From: Mycobacterium palustre
GTDB lineage: Bacteria; Actinomycetota; Actinomycetes; Mycobacteriales; Mycobacteriaceae
DNA length: 64,000 nucleotides
Direction: 5' to 3'
NCBI RefSeq assembly: GCF_002101785.1
Contig: NZ_LQPJ01000059.1
Span: 1-64,000 of the forward strand
Position numbers and translations under genes: made by a program. Under the pieces are notes generated by a model that was given only the letters and a program-made list of their open reading frames with translations, made no database searches and was not told where the DNA came from. Positions 53,178 through 62,443 of this stretch are shown one piece after another. Within the stretch, counting starts at the first letter, position 1. The number at the start of each line of letters is the position of its first letter.

Positions 53178-53294
53178 AGACGATCACAATCCTCGATATG
53201 TTGGTAGCGTTGACCAACTTTAACCCGCGACGGCCGGCGGGGCCGGGTCGCCCCCGACGTGACATTTCGCCCGCGGGCTGGGAATCTGTAGAAA

Positions 53295-53915
53295 GTGAGC
53301 CTCAACGTTCCTTTGGCCAGCCGGTTGCGGCGCATTCCGCGGGGGCGCCTGACCGTGCTCGTCGTCGTCCTGGTCGTGGTTCTCGTCGGAGCGATCGGCT
53401 TCGCTGCGGTGAAGCTGATCCAAGGCGACCAAGGCTCGGCGCCGCCGACCGCCATCCAGCCGCCCCCGCCGCCGGAGACCTACGCCATCCCCGGCTGCTA
53501 CAACCCGTCGGTCCCGCCGGTCGAGCGGCCCAAGAAGCTCAACATCTTGGGATGCGCCAGCGTCGCCGTTGCGCTGCAAGACATGTCGTGGACCTCGTGG
53601 GGGCCGCAGGGGGCCGACGGGACCGGCACCGCCGTGTTCAAGATCTGCGATCCCAACTGCGCGGCCGGATACCAACTCAGCGACCCGGTCGTCGTGCACG
53701 CCTGGAACCCCCAGCCGCCGCGGCCCGACGCCATCTGCCAGTCGGGCCTGAAGATCTTTGCCGACATCATCCTGGCCTTCCCCAGGGCCGTTCCGCCGCC
53801 CACGGCGCAAAAGATGAACAGCCAGTACCACGGGCTGCCCGCCGTGCACTACGTCAACTACTCGGGCGCCAACCCCCGTGACGCCCAATTCATCGGCTAC
53901 ACGTTCTGCAACTGA
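53295..53915 (+). CDS. Membrane-anchored exported protein
   Basis: This 206-residue protein has a basic N-terminus (RLRRIPRGR) and one membrane helix (LTVLVVVLVVVLVGAIGFAA), then a Pro-rich linker. The exported domain has about six cysteines (IPGCYNPS, LGCASV, ICDPNCAAGY, ICQSG, FCN) and probably three disulfides. No enzyme motif is visible. GTG 53295 is the start. It is a mycobacterial conserved hypothetical by appearance only. Convergent with the thiolase gene. Confidence 0.7.
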   Translation: MSLNVPLASRLRRIPRGRLTVLVVVLVVVLVGAIGFAAVKLIQGDQGSAPPTAIQPPPPPETYAIPGCYNPSVPPVERPKKLNILGCASVAVALQDMSWTSWGPQGADGTGTAVFKICDPNCAAGYQLSDPVVVHAWNPQPPRPDAICQSGLKIFADIILAFPRAVPPPTAQKMNSQYHGLPAVHYVNYSGANPRDAQFIGYTFCN

Positions 53916-53921
53916 GGGTGC

Positions 53922-55097
53922 TCAGACTTCGATGACGACGGCGCCGCCCTGGCCACCGCCCGCGCACATCGCCGCGACGCCGATCCCGCCGCCGCGCCGG
54001 GCCAGCTCGTAGGTCAGCGTGGTGACCATGCGCGCGCCCGAGGCCGCGATGGGGTGGCCCAGGCTGCAGCCGCTGCCGGAGAAGTTCACCTTCTCCTCAT
54101 CGATGCCGTACTCCCGGCACGCCGCGATGGGCACGGAGGCGAACGCCTCGTTGATCTCCCACAGCGCCACGTCGCCGACCGAAAGTCCCGCGCGCTGCAG
54201 CACCTTGCCGATCACCTTGACGGCGCCCAGCCCGGTGTCCCTCGGCGCCACACCGACCGCGGCCCACGCCTTGACGGTTCCCATCACGTTGAGCTTTTCG
54301 GCGGCGGCGTAGTCGCGGTCCACGAGCGCGACGGCCGCCGCGGCGTCGTTGGTGCCGCTGCTGTTGCCCGCCGTGATCGAGAATCCCTCGATCTCGGGGT
54401 GCAGCACCTTGAGCCCGGCGAGCTTCTCGACGGTGGTGTCGCGCCGGGGGTGCTCGTCGACGGCGAACTCGGTCACCGAACCGTCGGGCTGGGTGATCTT
54501 GAGCGGAACGATTTCGTCGACGAACTTGCCCGCGTCGATCGCCCCGATGGCGCGCTGATGCGACCGGGCCGCCCATGCGTCCATCTCCTCGCGGGTGATG
54601 CCGACGGCCTGCGCGGTGTTCCAGCCCACGGTGATCGACATATCCTTCGTGGGGGCGTCCGGCGCCTCGACGTGCGTGGGTGGCATCCACCGCTCCTCGA
54701 ACTTCAGTTCGGGGCCGGGAATGCGCTGGTTCATCAGCGGCGTCATCGACAGCGACTGCACGCCGCCGGCGATGAGCACCCGCTCCATCCCGGAGCCGAT
54801 CTGGGCCGCGGCGTTGCCGATGGCGGTCAGGCTGCCGGCGCAGTGCCGGTTCACCGACTGGCCGGGAATGTCCTCCATACCCGTGGCGGCGGCCGCGTAT
54901 CGCGCCAAATCCCCGCCCCCGTAATGTGATTCGGCGAAGATGATGTCGTCGATGGCGGACGGGTCGACGCCGGACCGGCGCACCACCTCGGGAAGCACGG
55001 TGGTGATCAGCACCTCGGGCGGCGTGTTGACCAGCGTGCCCTTGAAGGAGCGGCCGATAGCCGTCCGGGCGGCTCCGACGATCACGGGTGTTGGCAT
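53922..55097 (-). CDS. Acetyl-CoA acetyltransferase/thiolase
   Basis: This 391-residue thiolase has the acyl-accepting cysteine C86 (VNRHCAGSL), NEAFA, the histidine GHPIAASGAR and the second cysteine AAMCAGGGQG. It condenses or cleaves 3-ketoacyl-CoA in beta-oxidation or related degradation. It stands alone; an AT-rich stretch upstream (about 55137-55165) likely holds its promoter. It belongs to the FadA group, but which fadA paralogue it matches is not resolved. Confidence 0.9.
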   Translation of the reverse strand: MPTPVIVGAARTAIGRSFKGTLVNTPPEVLITTVLPEVVRRSGVDPSAIDDIIFAESHYGGGDLARYAAAATGMEDIPGQSVNRHCAGSLTAIGNAAAQIGSGMERVLIAGGVQSLSMTPLMNQRIPGPELKFEERWMPPTHVEAPDAPTKDMSITVGWNTAQAVGITREEMDAWAARSHQRAIGAIDAGKFVDEIVPLKITQPDGSVTEFAVDEHPRRDTTVEKLAGLKVLHPEIEGFSITAGNSSGTNDAAAAVALVDRDYAAAEKLNVMGTVKAWAAVGVAPRDTGLGAVKVIGKVLQRAGLSVGDVALWEINEAFASVPIAACREYGIDEEKVNFSGSGCSLGHPIAASGARMVTTLTYELARRGGGIGVAAMCAGGGQGGAVVIEV

Positions 55098-55313
55098 GTT
55101 CTACCTCAGAAGTTGTGTGGGCGGTGCGACGCCGCGAATCGTATCAAATACCGTAATGCCAATAGTAACGGGCTAAGTTCCGCCGGTCTGCGGCCGCGAC
55201 AGCGGCTCGATAAGCGACAGTGATCACCGCATCAAAACCGGTGTTGGACGGCCAGGGTCACTCGCCCGCATCGTAAAGGCGGGCGCCGAGACATCCACCG
55301 GAGGAGGGACGAA

Positions 55314-55600
55314 ATGCTCACGCAGACAAGCAAGCACGTCGCATCGCTGACAGAGGGCGAAATCGTCGAGGAGTCCGACCTGGGTTCGATCACACGCAGG
55401 CCGACACCTTCCCGATCCTGAAGGGCCTGTCCATCAAGCGGTTGCTGATCAACCCCGGCGTGATGCGGACCCCGCACTGGCACGCCAACGCCAACGAGCT
55501 CACCTACTGCGTGTCGGGAACGGCGCTGGTCTCGGTCCTCGACACCGGCAGCCGGTTCGCGTCCTTTGTGGTGCCGCGCCGGAGACATGCTCCCTTCACC
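55314..55600 (+). pseudogene. Cupin-domain protein, frameshifted and truncated
   Basis: GGAGGAGGG precedes ATG 55314 and the first 28 residues are intact (KHVASLTEGEIVEESDLGS). A frameshift near 55395 then moves the sequence to another frame: ADTFPILKGLSIKRLLINPG, MRTPHWHANANELTYCVSGT (cupin metal histidines) and ALVSVLDTGSRF. Past about 55590 no cupin sequence is found and the second half of the barrel is lost. The closest complete relatives are oxalate-decarboxylase-like cupins. Confidence 0.6.
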
Positions 55601-55718
55601 GCGCCTGCGGCGTGCGCTCTGGCGGCCGAACCGGCCAAGCCACGATACTTGCGCATAACCGAATTACCTTCCGCGACATCGTGTTCGGGCTGCACCAAAG
55701 CGGCCATTGACCCGCGCC

Positions 55719-57020
55719 CTATTGAGGCAGCTCCTCGCCGCGCGTCTCGGGTGCCAACGGAATGACGAACAGCCCGATCACGAATGCGACCGCGGTAAGC
55801 GCGACGGGCAGGCCCAGCGTGCGGGTATGCAGGATCGCCGCGCCGAGCAGGAAGTTCACGCCGGCGCCGACGAAACGGCCGAACGAGGTGCAGAACGCGA
55901 ACGCCGTCGCGCGCACGCGGGTCTCGAACTGCTCGGGCAACCAGAGGCTGAAGATCGCGAAGTTGCCGCCGAACAAACCGAGGACGAATAGCCACGCGAT
56001 GAACGGCGCCAGCCCGCTGGGCAGGTAAAACGCCCAGCCGAAGCTGCCGGCGATCGAAACCGCCATTCCGCCAAAGTAAATGGCGAGCGTCTTTCTGCGA
56101 CCCACGCGTTCGCAGAGCGCCGGGACGAGCAGGCAACCGAGGATGGTGCCGACCGACAACAGCGCCGTGGCCCAGGACGCGGTCTTTGTGGCACCGCCCT
56201 TGTCGAAACCGGCATGCTGCGCCAATTGAATGACCGCGGTGGGTTCGTAGACGGCGCCGGCCCACAACCCCACGATGGCTATGGTCAGCAGCGCGCACGC
56301 CACCCAGGTACGGCGCCGGTAGCGCGGCCCGAGAATCTCGCGCAGCGGCTTGGTGCGGACGGTGGCGTCGGGCTCGAGCTTTTCCCACTTCTCGGTTTCC
56401 TTCACCCGGGTCAGGATCAAGATGGCGACGACGATCGGCACCGCACCGGTCAGAAACATTGCGCGCCAACCGAAATGGACGCCGATCGTGTAGTTGAGCG
56501 CCGCCGCCAAGAAGAAGCCGGCGTAATAGCCGGTCTGCAGGTAGCCGGCGCCCATCTTGCGCCGGTCCTCCGGCCACGCCTCGGCCACGTAGGTCCCCGC
56601 CAGCGCCCACTCGCCGCCGATACCCACGCCGGCGATGAAGCGAAAGACCGCCAGCTCCCAGACGTTCTGCGCCGCAGCGGAAAGCCCGGTGAAGATCGCG
56701 AACGTGAGGATCGTTGCGGCCAGCACCTTGGTCCGCCCGAAGCGGTCGGCGATCGGACCCCAGATGAACGACAGGCCCCAGCCCACCAGGAACAGCGCAA
56801 ACAAGATCGACCCGGCGAGGCCGACGTTGCTCGATGTCGCGGAGACGCCGGACCGCGGCAGCAATTCGGTGAGCGCGGGGGTGAGCACCAACGCGTAGAT
56901 GAACGAATCCATCCCGTCGAGCGTCCAGCCCGCCCAGGCTCCCCAGAACCCGGCGATCTGGGAACAATTGAGGGGCGTGCGACGCCTCGCGACACCGGCC
57001 CGTTCCGTCGTAGCAGTCAT
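55719..57020 (-). CDS. MFS transporter
   Basis: This 433-residue 12-helix major facilitator has the loop 2-3 motif GPIADRFGRTKVLA, the acidic GIGGEWALAGTYVAEAWPEDRR and the second half motif CERVGRRKTLA, as in the sugar/aromatic acid-type (SHS/AAHS) permeases. It would move a carboxylate or similar solute by proton symport. ATG 57020 is the first Met with MFS similarity. Divergent from the GntR regulator with which it shares an AT-rich promoter region, so it is probably that regulator's target. Confidence 0.87.
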   Translation of the reverse strand: MTATTERAGVARRRTPLNCSQIAGFWGAWAGWTLDGMDSFIYALVLTPALTELLPRSGVSATSSNVGLAGSILFALFLVGWGLSFIWGPIADRFGRTKVLAATILTFAIFTGLSAAAQNVWELAVFRFIAGVGIGGEWALAGTYVAEAWPEDRRKMGAGYLQTGYYAGFFLAAALNYTIGVHFGWRAMFLTGAVPIVVAILILTRVKETEKWEKLEPDATVRTKPLREILGPRYRRRTWVACALLTIAIVGLWAGAVYEPTAVIQLAQHAGFDKGGATKTASWATALLSVGTILGCLLVPALCERVGRRKTLAIYFGGMAVSIAGSFGWAFYLPSGLAPFIAWLFVLGLFGGNFAIFSLWLPEQFETRVRATAFAFCTSFGRFVGAGVNFLLGAAILHTRTLGLPVALTAVAFVIGLFVIPLAPETRGEELPQ

Positions 57021-57103
57021 CTGGCGCCTTCCGCTGACACGGCGGCACGACCGCCGAAATCGCCTATCCGCCAAGCCGGTCCGGCTTCGCGTTGGTTCCG
57101 CGT

Positions 57104-57124
57104 CACATTGTATATAATATAGTG
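57104..57124. promoter_or_regulatory. AT-rich divergent promoter
   Basis: TTGTATATAATATAG, about 57108-57122, contains a TATAAT-type -10 and the near-palindrome TATATAATATA in a very GC-rich setting. It abuts the GntR start and lies about 90 bases from the MFS start. Such TTGTATA-like sequences are typical of FadR/GntR operators, so autoregulation is plausible. Confidence 0.5.
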
Positions 57125-57874
57125 ATGAGCGTAACAGGTCATTCGCCGTCGGACAACGCGCTCGGTGGGTTACCCGCCGCGCTGTCGCTCGCCGAACGGG
57201 GCAGCACCCCACGACTGATCGCCAATGCGTTGCGTGCGGCGATCGTCGACGGCACCCTGGCCCCCGGCACCCCGCTGCGCCAAGACGCCATCGCGCGGCA
57301 CTTCTCGGTGAGCGCCATTCCGGTCCGCGAGGCCCTGCGTCAGCTGGAGAGCGAGGGCTGGGCCAAAGTCGAGATGAACAAGGGCGCCACCGTGGCGCCG
57401 CTGTCCGCCGACGAGGCGCGAGAGATTTACGAGATCCGCGCCGCGCTGGAGAGTCTGGCCATCGGGCTGGCGATCCCCGCTCACACGCCGGAGTCGCTGC
57501 GGCACGCCGAGGAGCTGTGCAAGGCGGCGTCGGCCGAAACCGAGCCGTCGCTGTACGTGGCCCGCAACGAGGCTTTCCACCGCAGCCTCTACGAGCCCGC
57601 CGCGCGACCCCAACTCCTGGCGATGATCGGCATGCTGCACGAACGCGGGGAACGCTACCTGCGGCTCAAGTTCGGGCTGCCGTCATACAAGGGGGAGTCC
57701 GACCGGGAGCACGTGGCACTGCTCAAGGCGGTTCGCCGCGGCGACGTTGCGGCGGCGCAGTCGTTGGTCACCAGGCACCTACTCGACACCGGCGAACTGC
57801 TGCACCGTTTCCTGTCGCGAGGCGCCGACGCCGCGACCCCGGCGCCTGCCGCGGGCAGGTCCCGCCGGAGGTAG
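57125..57874 (+). CDS. GntR-family regulator (FadR/FCD type)
   Basis: This 249-residue regulator has an N-terminal winged helix (LIANALRAAIVDGTLAPGTP, then SVSAIPVREALRQLESEGW) and an all-helical FCD domain with the metal/ligand acids and histidines (YEIRAALES, NEAFHRSLYE, REHVALLKAVRRGD). FCD regulators sense carboxylates. ATG 57125 follows a GTG at 57122 in the same frame; either may serve. It probably controls the divergent MFS transporter gene and itself. Confidence 0.87.
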   Translation: MSVTGHSPSDNALGGLPAALSLAERGSTPRLIANALRAAIVDGTLAPGTPLRQDAIARHFSVSAIPVREALRQLESEGWAKVEMNKGATVAPLSADEAREIYEIRAALESLAIGLAIPAHTPESLRHAEELCKAASAETEPSLYVARNEAFHRSLYEPAARPQLLAMIGMLHERGERYLRLKFGLPSYKGESDREHVALLKAVRRGDVAAAQSLVTRHLLDTGELLHRFLSRGADAATPAPAAGRSRRR

Positions 57875-57949
57875 CCGTCGAATCCGAATCGCCGTTCCCA
57901 AAACGCCAATCGACGCGCGTTGTACCGCGGAATCGGATTTGGTGGTCGC

Positions 57950-58186
57950 TTAGCGCCGATTCCGCGGCCGCACGGTCGGCGTCGGATGGTGGTGGCTGAC
58001 CGGGGCGGTGAACCCCTCGGTGTCATCGAAAAAGGCCCACTGCCCGTCGTCGTCGACCTCCATGCGCCAACCGAGCTCCGAACTGCCGATCGAGGCCGTG
58101 AACCAGGCGTGCGCGTCCTCGGCGCTTTCGAAATGCTTGGTCGCGACCACCCCGCCGTGTGGGTCGACGATCCGGAACTTGGGCAT
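57950..58186 (-). CDS. Small conserved hypothetical
   Basis: This 78-residue soluble protein reads MPKFRIVDPHGGVVATKHFE, with SAEDAHAWFTASIG and DDDGQWAFFDDTEGF, and ends in a basic, Pro-rich tail. The compact beta-alpha-beta look suggests a small single domain. No function is recognised. It lies downstream of htpG on the same strand, separated by 79 bases. ATG 58186 was chosen as the conserved-looking start. Confidence 0.6.
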   Translation of the reverse strand: MPKFRIVDPHGGVVATKHFESAEDAHAWFTASIGSSELGWRMEVDDDGQWAFFDDTEGFTAPVSHHHPTPTVRPRNRR

Positions 58187-58265
58187 GCGACTGAATATCC
58201 TTTCCAGCACGAATTCAATCGCATTCGAAGCCCGCCGACTAGTGCGGCCAAGCGCCAACGGCGGT

Positions 58266-60194
58266 CTACACGGTGCGCGTCAGCCGGTCGGCGAGCAGCT
58301 CGGCGAACCGCGCCGGATCGTCGAGCGCGCCGCCTTCGGCCAGAAGCGCTGTGCCGTAGAGCAACTCGGCGGTCTCGGCGACGGAGGCGTCGTCGGCGCG
58401 CTCTTTGTGGGCGTCCCGCAGGCCGGTGATGAGGGGGTGCTTGGGGTTGAGTTCCAGGATCCGCTTGTCGACCGGAACGTCCTGGCCCGAGGCGCGGTAG
58501 AGGCGCGCCAGCGCCGGTGTGATGCCGAAGGCGTCGGTGATCAGGCAGGCCGGCGACTCGGTCAGCCGATTCGACAGCCGCACCTCCTTGACGTGGTCGC
58601 TCAGCGTCTCCTTTAACCAGGTCAGCAGGTCGGCGAACTCTTTTTGCTGCTCCTCGCGTTCGGCCTCGCTCTTGTCCTCTTCGCCACCGAGATCGACCTC
58701 GCCCTTCGCCACCGACTGCAGCGGCTTGCCGTCGAACTCGGTCACCGTTCCCACCCAGATCTCGTCGACGGGGTCGGTGAGCAGCAGAACCTCGTAGCCC
58801 TTGGCCTTGAATGCCTCGAGGTGCGGGGAGTTCAGGAGCTGCTGTGGCGACTCGCCGGTGGCATAGAAGATTTGCTCCTGACCGTCCTTCATGCGTTCGA
58901 CGTAGCCGGCGAGGGTGGTGAGCTCTTCGTCGCTGCGGGTCGAGGCGAACGACGAAACCTGTAGCAGCGTCTCCTGGTTGTCGTAGTCCAGCATCAGGCC
59001 CTCTTTGAGGACCTTGCCGAATTGGCGCCAGAACTTGAGGTAATCGTCCGGGCGTTCGGTTTGCAGGTCCTTGATCGTCGACAGGACCTTCTTGGTGAGG
59101 CGCCGGCGGATCGCGTTGATCTGGCGGTCCTGCTGCAGGATCTCGCGCGAAACGTTGAGCGACAGGTCCTGCGCGTCGACCACGCCCTTGACGAACCGCA
59201 GGTACCTGGGCAACAGCTGGTCGCAGTCGCCCATGATGAACACCCGCTTGACGTAGAGCTGCACGCCGATTTTGGCGTCGCGGTCGAACAGGTCGAGCGG
59301 GGCCTGGGACGGGATGAACAGCAGGGCCTGGTACTCGAAGGTGCCCTCGGCCTTCATCGCGATGACCTCGAGCGGCTCGTCCCACGCGTGGGCGATGTGC
59401 TTGTAAAACTCCTTGTACTCCTCGTGGGAGACCTCGTCTTTGGGCCGGGCCCACAGCGCCTGCATCGAGTTGAGGGTCTCGGTTTCGACCGTGACGGTCT
59501 CCTTGCCGCCCTCTTCCTCAGAGGCGGGCGTGCGGCGCTCGACCTCCATCCGGATCGGCCACGCGATGAAGTCGGAGTACCTCTTGACCAGGTGCCTGAT
59601 CTTCCACTCCGCGGTGTAGTCGTGCAGCTCGTTCTCGACGTCTTCGGGTTTGAGGTGCATCGTGACCGACGTTCCCTGCGGAGCGTCCTCGATGGATTCG
59701 ATGGTGTAGGTGCCGTCGCCGCTCGACTCCCACCGCGTGGCTTCGCTCTCGCCGGCCTTGCGCGTCACCAGCTCGACCTTGTCGGCCACCATGAACACCG
59801 AATAGAAGCCGATGCCGAACTGGCCGATCAGTTCCTCCGAGGCGCCGGCGTTTTTCGCCTCCTTGAGTTGCTGGCGCAGCTCGGCGGTGCCCGACTTGGC
59901 CAGCGTGCCGATCAGGTCGACCACCTCGTCACGGGTCATGCCGATGCCGTTGTCGCGGATGGTCAGGGTTCGTGCGTCCTTGTCGGCCTCGATCTGGATG
60001 TGCAGATCCGAGGTGTCCACGTCGAGGTCCTTGTTGCGCAACGCTTCCAGCCGCAGCTTGTCCAGCGCATCGGACGCGTTGGAGATCAACTCCCGCAAGA
60101 ACGAGTCTTTGTTGGAGTAGACCGAGTGAACCATCAAATCCAGCAGCTGGCGGGCCTCCGCCTGGAACTCCAACTGCTCGACACGAGCATTCAT
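58266..60194 (-). CDS. htpG: Chaperone HtpG (Hsp90)
   Basis: This 642-residue bacterial Hsp90 has the N-terminal ATPase (FLRELISNASDALDKLR, RDNGIGMTRDEVVDLIGTLA, QFGIGFYSVFMVADKV), the middle domain (LPRYLRFVKGVVDAQDLSLN, VSREILQQDR) and the C-terminal dimerisation domain. All the motifs that hold ATP are intact. It assists late folding of client proteins in the cytoplasm. GGAGGAAG lies before ATG 60194. The position agrees with Rv2299c of M. tuberculosis, divergent from the next gene by 59 bases. Confidence 0.95.
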   Translation of the reverse strand: MNARVEQLEFQAEARQLLDLMVHSVYSNKDSFLRELISNASDALDKLRLEALRNKDLDVDTSDLHIQIEADKDARTLTIRDNGIGMTRDEVVDLIGTLAKSGTAELRQQLKEAKNAGASEELIGQFGIGFYSVFMVADKVELVTRKAGESEATRWESSGDGTYTIESIEDAPQGTSVTMHLKPEDVENELHDYTAEWKIRHLVKRYSDFIAWPIRMEVERRTPASEEEGGKETVTVETETLNSMQALWARPKDEVSHEEYKEFYKHIAHAWDEPLEVIAMKAEGTFEYQALLFIPSQAPLDLFDRDAKIGVQLYVKRVFIMGDCDQLLPRYLRFVKGVVDAQDLSLNVSREILQQDRQINAIRRRLTKKVLSTIKDLQTERPDDYLKFWRQFGKVLKEGLMLDYDNQETLLQVSSFASTRSDEELTTLAGYVERMKDGQEQIFYATGESPQQLLNSPHLEAFKAKGYEVLLLTDPVDEIWVGTVTEFDGKPLQSVAKGEVDLGGEEDKSEAEREEQQKEFADLLTWLKETLSDHVKEVRLSNRLTESPACLITDAFGITPALARLYRASGQDVPVDKRILELNPKHPLITGLRDAHKERADDASVAETAELLYGTALLAEGGALDDPARFAELLADRLTRTV

Positions 60195-60253
60195 GAGACT
60201 TCCTCCGACCACATATCATTTGAATTTAGCCGACGTAGCTGAAGGGATATCAG

Positions 60254-60874
60254 GTGTCCGTTGCCCGACGCGAGCGCGCCGCCCTGGTCGAGACCCTGCG
60301 CGGAGTCGGCCCCGACGCGCCCACCCTGTGCGAAGGGTGGAAAACCCGAGACCTGGCCGCCCACCTGGTGATCCGGGAACACCGACCCGACGCCGCGCCG
60401 GGCATCATAATCCCCTTCTTCGCCGCGCATACCGCCAAGGTGCAAGACGAGGTGGCCTCGAAGACGGACTGGGACGCCCTGGTGGACAAGGTAGCGTCTG
60501 GCCCGCCGGTCTACTCGCCGTTCAAACTGCTCGACCCGGTGGCCAACGTCGCCGAAATGTTCATCCACCACGAGGACGTGCGTCGCGCGCAGCCGGGCTG
60601 GGAGCCGCGGGTGCTCGAACAGGCGCTGTGCCGGTCGCTGCGCCGCACCCTGTCGCTGATGGCTCGCGTGACGCTGGCCAAGGTCCCCGGCCGGGTGGCC
60701 CTGCGCGTCCCGGAGGGCAAGACGGTGCTGACGGCGGGTCGCGGTCCCACGGTCGTGGTGACCGGCGCTCCCGAGGAGCTGCTGCTGTTCGCCGTGGGGC
60801 GGGAGGCGCGGGTCGAGTTCGAGGGCGATGCGGCGGCGATACAGGCCGTCCGCGACGCCCCGAAGGGGCTGTAG
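60254..60874 (+). CDS. DinB/maleylpyruvate-isomerase-like protein (TIGR03085)
   Basis: This 206-residue four-helix-bundle protein has the metal-binding histidines in RDLAAHLVIREHRPD and FIHHEDVRRAQPGW, as in the mycothiol-dependent maleylpyruvate isomerase-like and TIGR03085 proteins. It may be a thiol transferase with mycothiol, but the reaction is unknown. GTG 60254 has AAGGG nine bases before it. It shares the 59-base divergent region with htpG. Confidence 0.8.
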   Translation: MSVARRERAALVETLRGVGPDAPTLCEGWKTRDLAAHLVIREHRPDAAPGIIIPFFAAHTAKVQDEVASKTDWDALVDKVASGPPVYSPFKLLDPVANVAEMFIHHEDVRRAQPGWEPRVLEQALCRSLRRTLSLMARVTLAKVPGRVALRVPEGKTVLTAGRGPTVVVTGAPEELLLFAVGREARVEFEGDAAAIQAVRDAPKGL

Positions 60875-60892
60875 GGCGGCGGTCCCAGCCGG

Positions 60893-62443
60893 TCAGCCGA
60901 ACGCTTCGCGCAGGTCTTTTTTGATGACCTTGCCGAATTGATTGCGCGGCAGCGCGTCGACGATCGCCAGGCGCTCGGGGTGCTTGTAACGGCTCAGCCC
61001 CTGCGAACGGCAATGCTGCACAAGGGAGTCCAACGACACCGCGTCGGGCGACGCCGGCACCACGACGGCGCAGACGCGCTCGCCCGTGCGGGGGTCGGGC
61101 ACCCCGATGACCGCGACGTCGGCGACCGCGGGGTGGGTGGCCAACGCGTTTTCGACCTCGAGGGCCGACACATTCTCCGCGTTGCGGATGATCGCATCCT
61201 TGATGCGACCGGTGACCCGGACGTTGCCGTCGCTGTCGACGAGCCCGAGATCGCCGGTGCGCAGCCATCCTTGGTCGTCGAACGCGTCGGCGTCGAGCGA
61301 TGCATCGGCGTAGCCGAGGAAGCATTGCGGTCCCTTGAGCCGCAACTCGCCCTCCTGGCCGACGGGCAGCTCGCGTTCGGAGTTGTCGACCACGCGGACC
61401 GTGACCCCGGGCGTCGGCGCTCCGACGGTGTGGTCGAGCACCTCGGGGGCCGCGGAAAGCGTCGGCGAGGCAGCCACCGGAAATTCGGTGAGGCCCCACG
61501 CGTTGGCGATGCCCGGCAGACCGAAGGTTTCGCGGATCTGTCGCCCGAGTTCGGCGGTGATGGGCGCGCCACCGGCGAGGCAACCCCGCAGCGAGCCGAA
61601 CAGCGGCCCGTCGCCGTGGGCCCGCTGGGCGTCGAGAAACCCGACAAAGAAGGGCGTCGCGGTGCCCAGGAACGTCGGACCGTGCGCCGCGATGGAAAAC
61701 GGTGTGGTGGCGGGATCGAACGCCTCGAAGAGCGCCAAGCGCATGCCGGTCAGTAGCGCGGCGGCCAGCATCACGGCCCCGCCGATGTGCGCGACGGGGA
61801 AGGCGATCGGGTCGACGTCGCTGGCGGTGATGCCGATGGTGTGCACCAGGCCCGCCGCGCCGGCGACCACGGACGCATCGGTGTGGCGGATCCCCTTGGG
61901 CGCGGCGGTGGTTCCCGACGAGTAGTAGACCCATCGGGCGTCGCGCGAGGCCCCCGGTGGCGGGCCGAGGGCGTCGGCGCTAGCTCGCGGCAGCCGAAGC
62001 GCGCCCGAGCTGGGCGGCGTTTCCAGGTCGACGGTGATGACCTGGAATCCACGCTCGGCCGCCACTGCGCGCGCCAGCCCGCCGTGGTCGAACCCGCGCC
62101 AAAGCCGGGGCACGACAAAGAAATCCGTGGCGAGTTGGGCGGTGATGAAGCCGACTTCGTGTTCGCGAAGTGCCGGGATGATCGGGTTTTGCACCGCCCC
62201 AAGGCGGACCAGCGCGGCCAGGACGACCATGGTTTCCAACGTGGTGGGCAGCTGCCAGGACACCACGCTTCGGCCACCGATGCCGCGTTGGGCGAACGCG
62301 GCGGCGGTCGCGCATGCGTGATCACGGAACTGGCGGGCGGTCAGGCTGCGGCCGTACTCGTCGGCGAGGAGCAACCGGTCCGGATGGCGTTGCGCCGCAT
62401 CGGATATCAGCCCCCAGAAGGTGGCGCCCCGCCCGCCGGTCAT
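60893..62443 (-). CDS. Acyl-CoA synthetase (AMP-dependent)
   Basis: This 516-residue ANL-superfamily ligase has the P-loop YYSSGTTAAPKGI, the A5 motif NAWGLTEFP, the A7 aspartate RTGDLG, the A8 hinge RIKDAIIRNAENVS and the catalytic lysine of NQFGKVIKK. It activates a carboxylic acid to the acyl-AMP and then acyl-CoA. ATG 62443 overlaps the stop of the thioesterase gene (ATGA). The acid is unknown; FadD-type fatty or cyclic acids are likely in a mycobacterium. Confidence 0.9.
   Translation of the reverse strand: MTGGRGATFWGLISDAAQRHPDRLLLADEYGRSLTARQFRDHACATAAAFAQRGIGGRSVVSWQLPTTLETMVVLAALVRLGAVQNPIIPALREHEVGFITAQLATDFFVVPRLWRGFDHGGLARAVAAERGFQVITVDLETPPSSGALRLPRASADALGPPPGASRDARWVYYSSGTTAAPKGIRHTDASVVAGAAGLVHTIGITASDVDPIAFPVAHIGGAVMLAAALLTGMRLALFEAFDPATTPFSIAAHGPTFLGTATPFFVGFLDAQRAHGDGPLFGSLRGCLAGGAPITAELGRQIRETFGLPGIANAWGLTEFPVAASPTLSAAPEVLDHTVGAPTPGVTVRVVDNSERELPVGQEGELRLKGPQCFLGYADASLDADAFDDQGWLRTGDLGLVDSDGNVRVTGRIKDAIIRNAENVSALEVENALATHPAVADVAVIGVPDPRTGERVCAVVVPASPDAVSLDSLVQHCRSQGLSRYKHPERLAIVDALPRNQFGKVIKKDLREAFG

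Noticed and set aside
52441..53207. Continuation of the hypothetical protein to 53207
   Set aside because: This part is antisense to the CysQ-like gene and has Arg/His-rich shadow composition.
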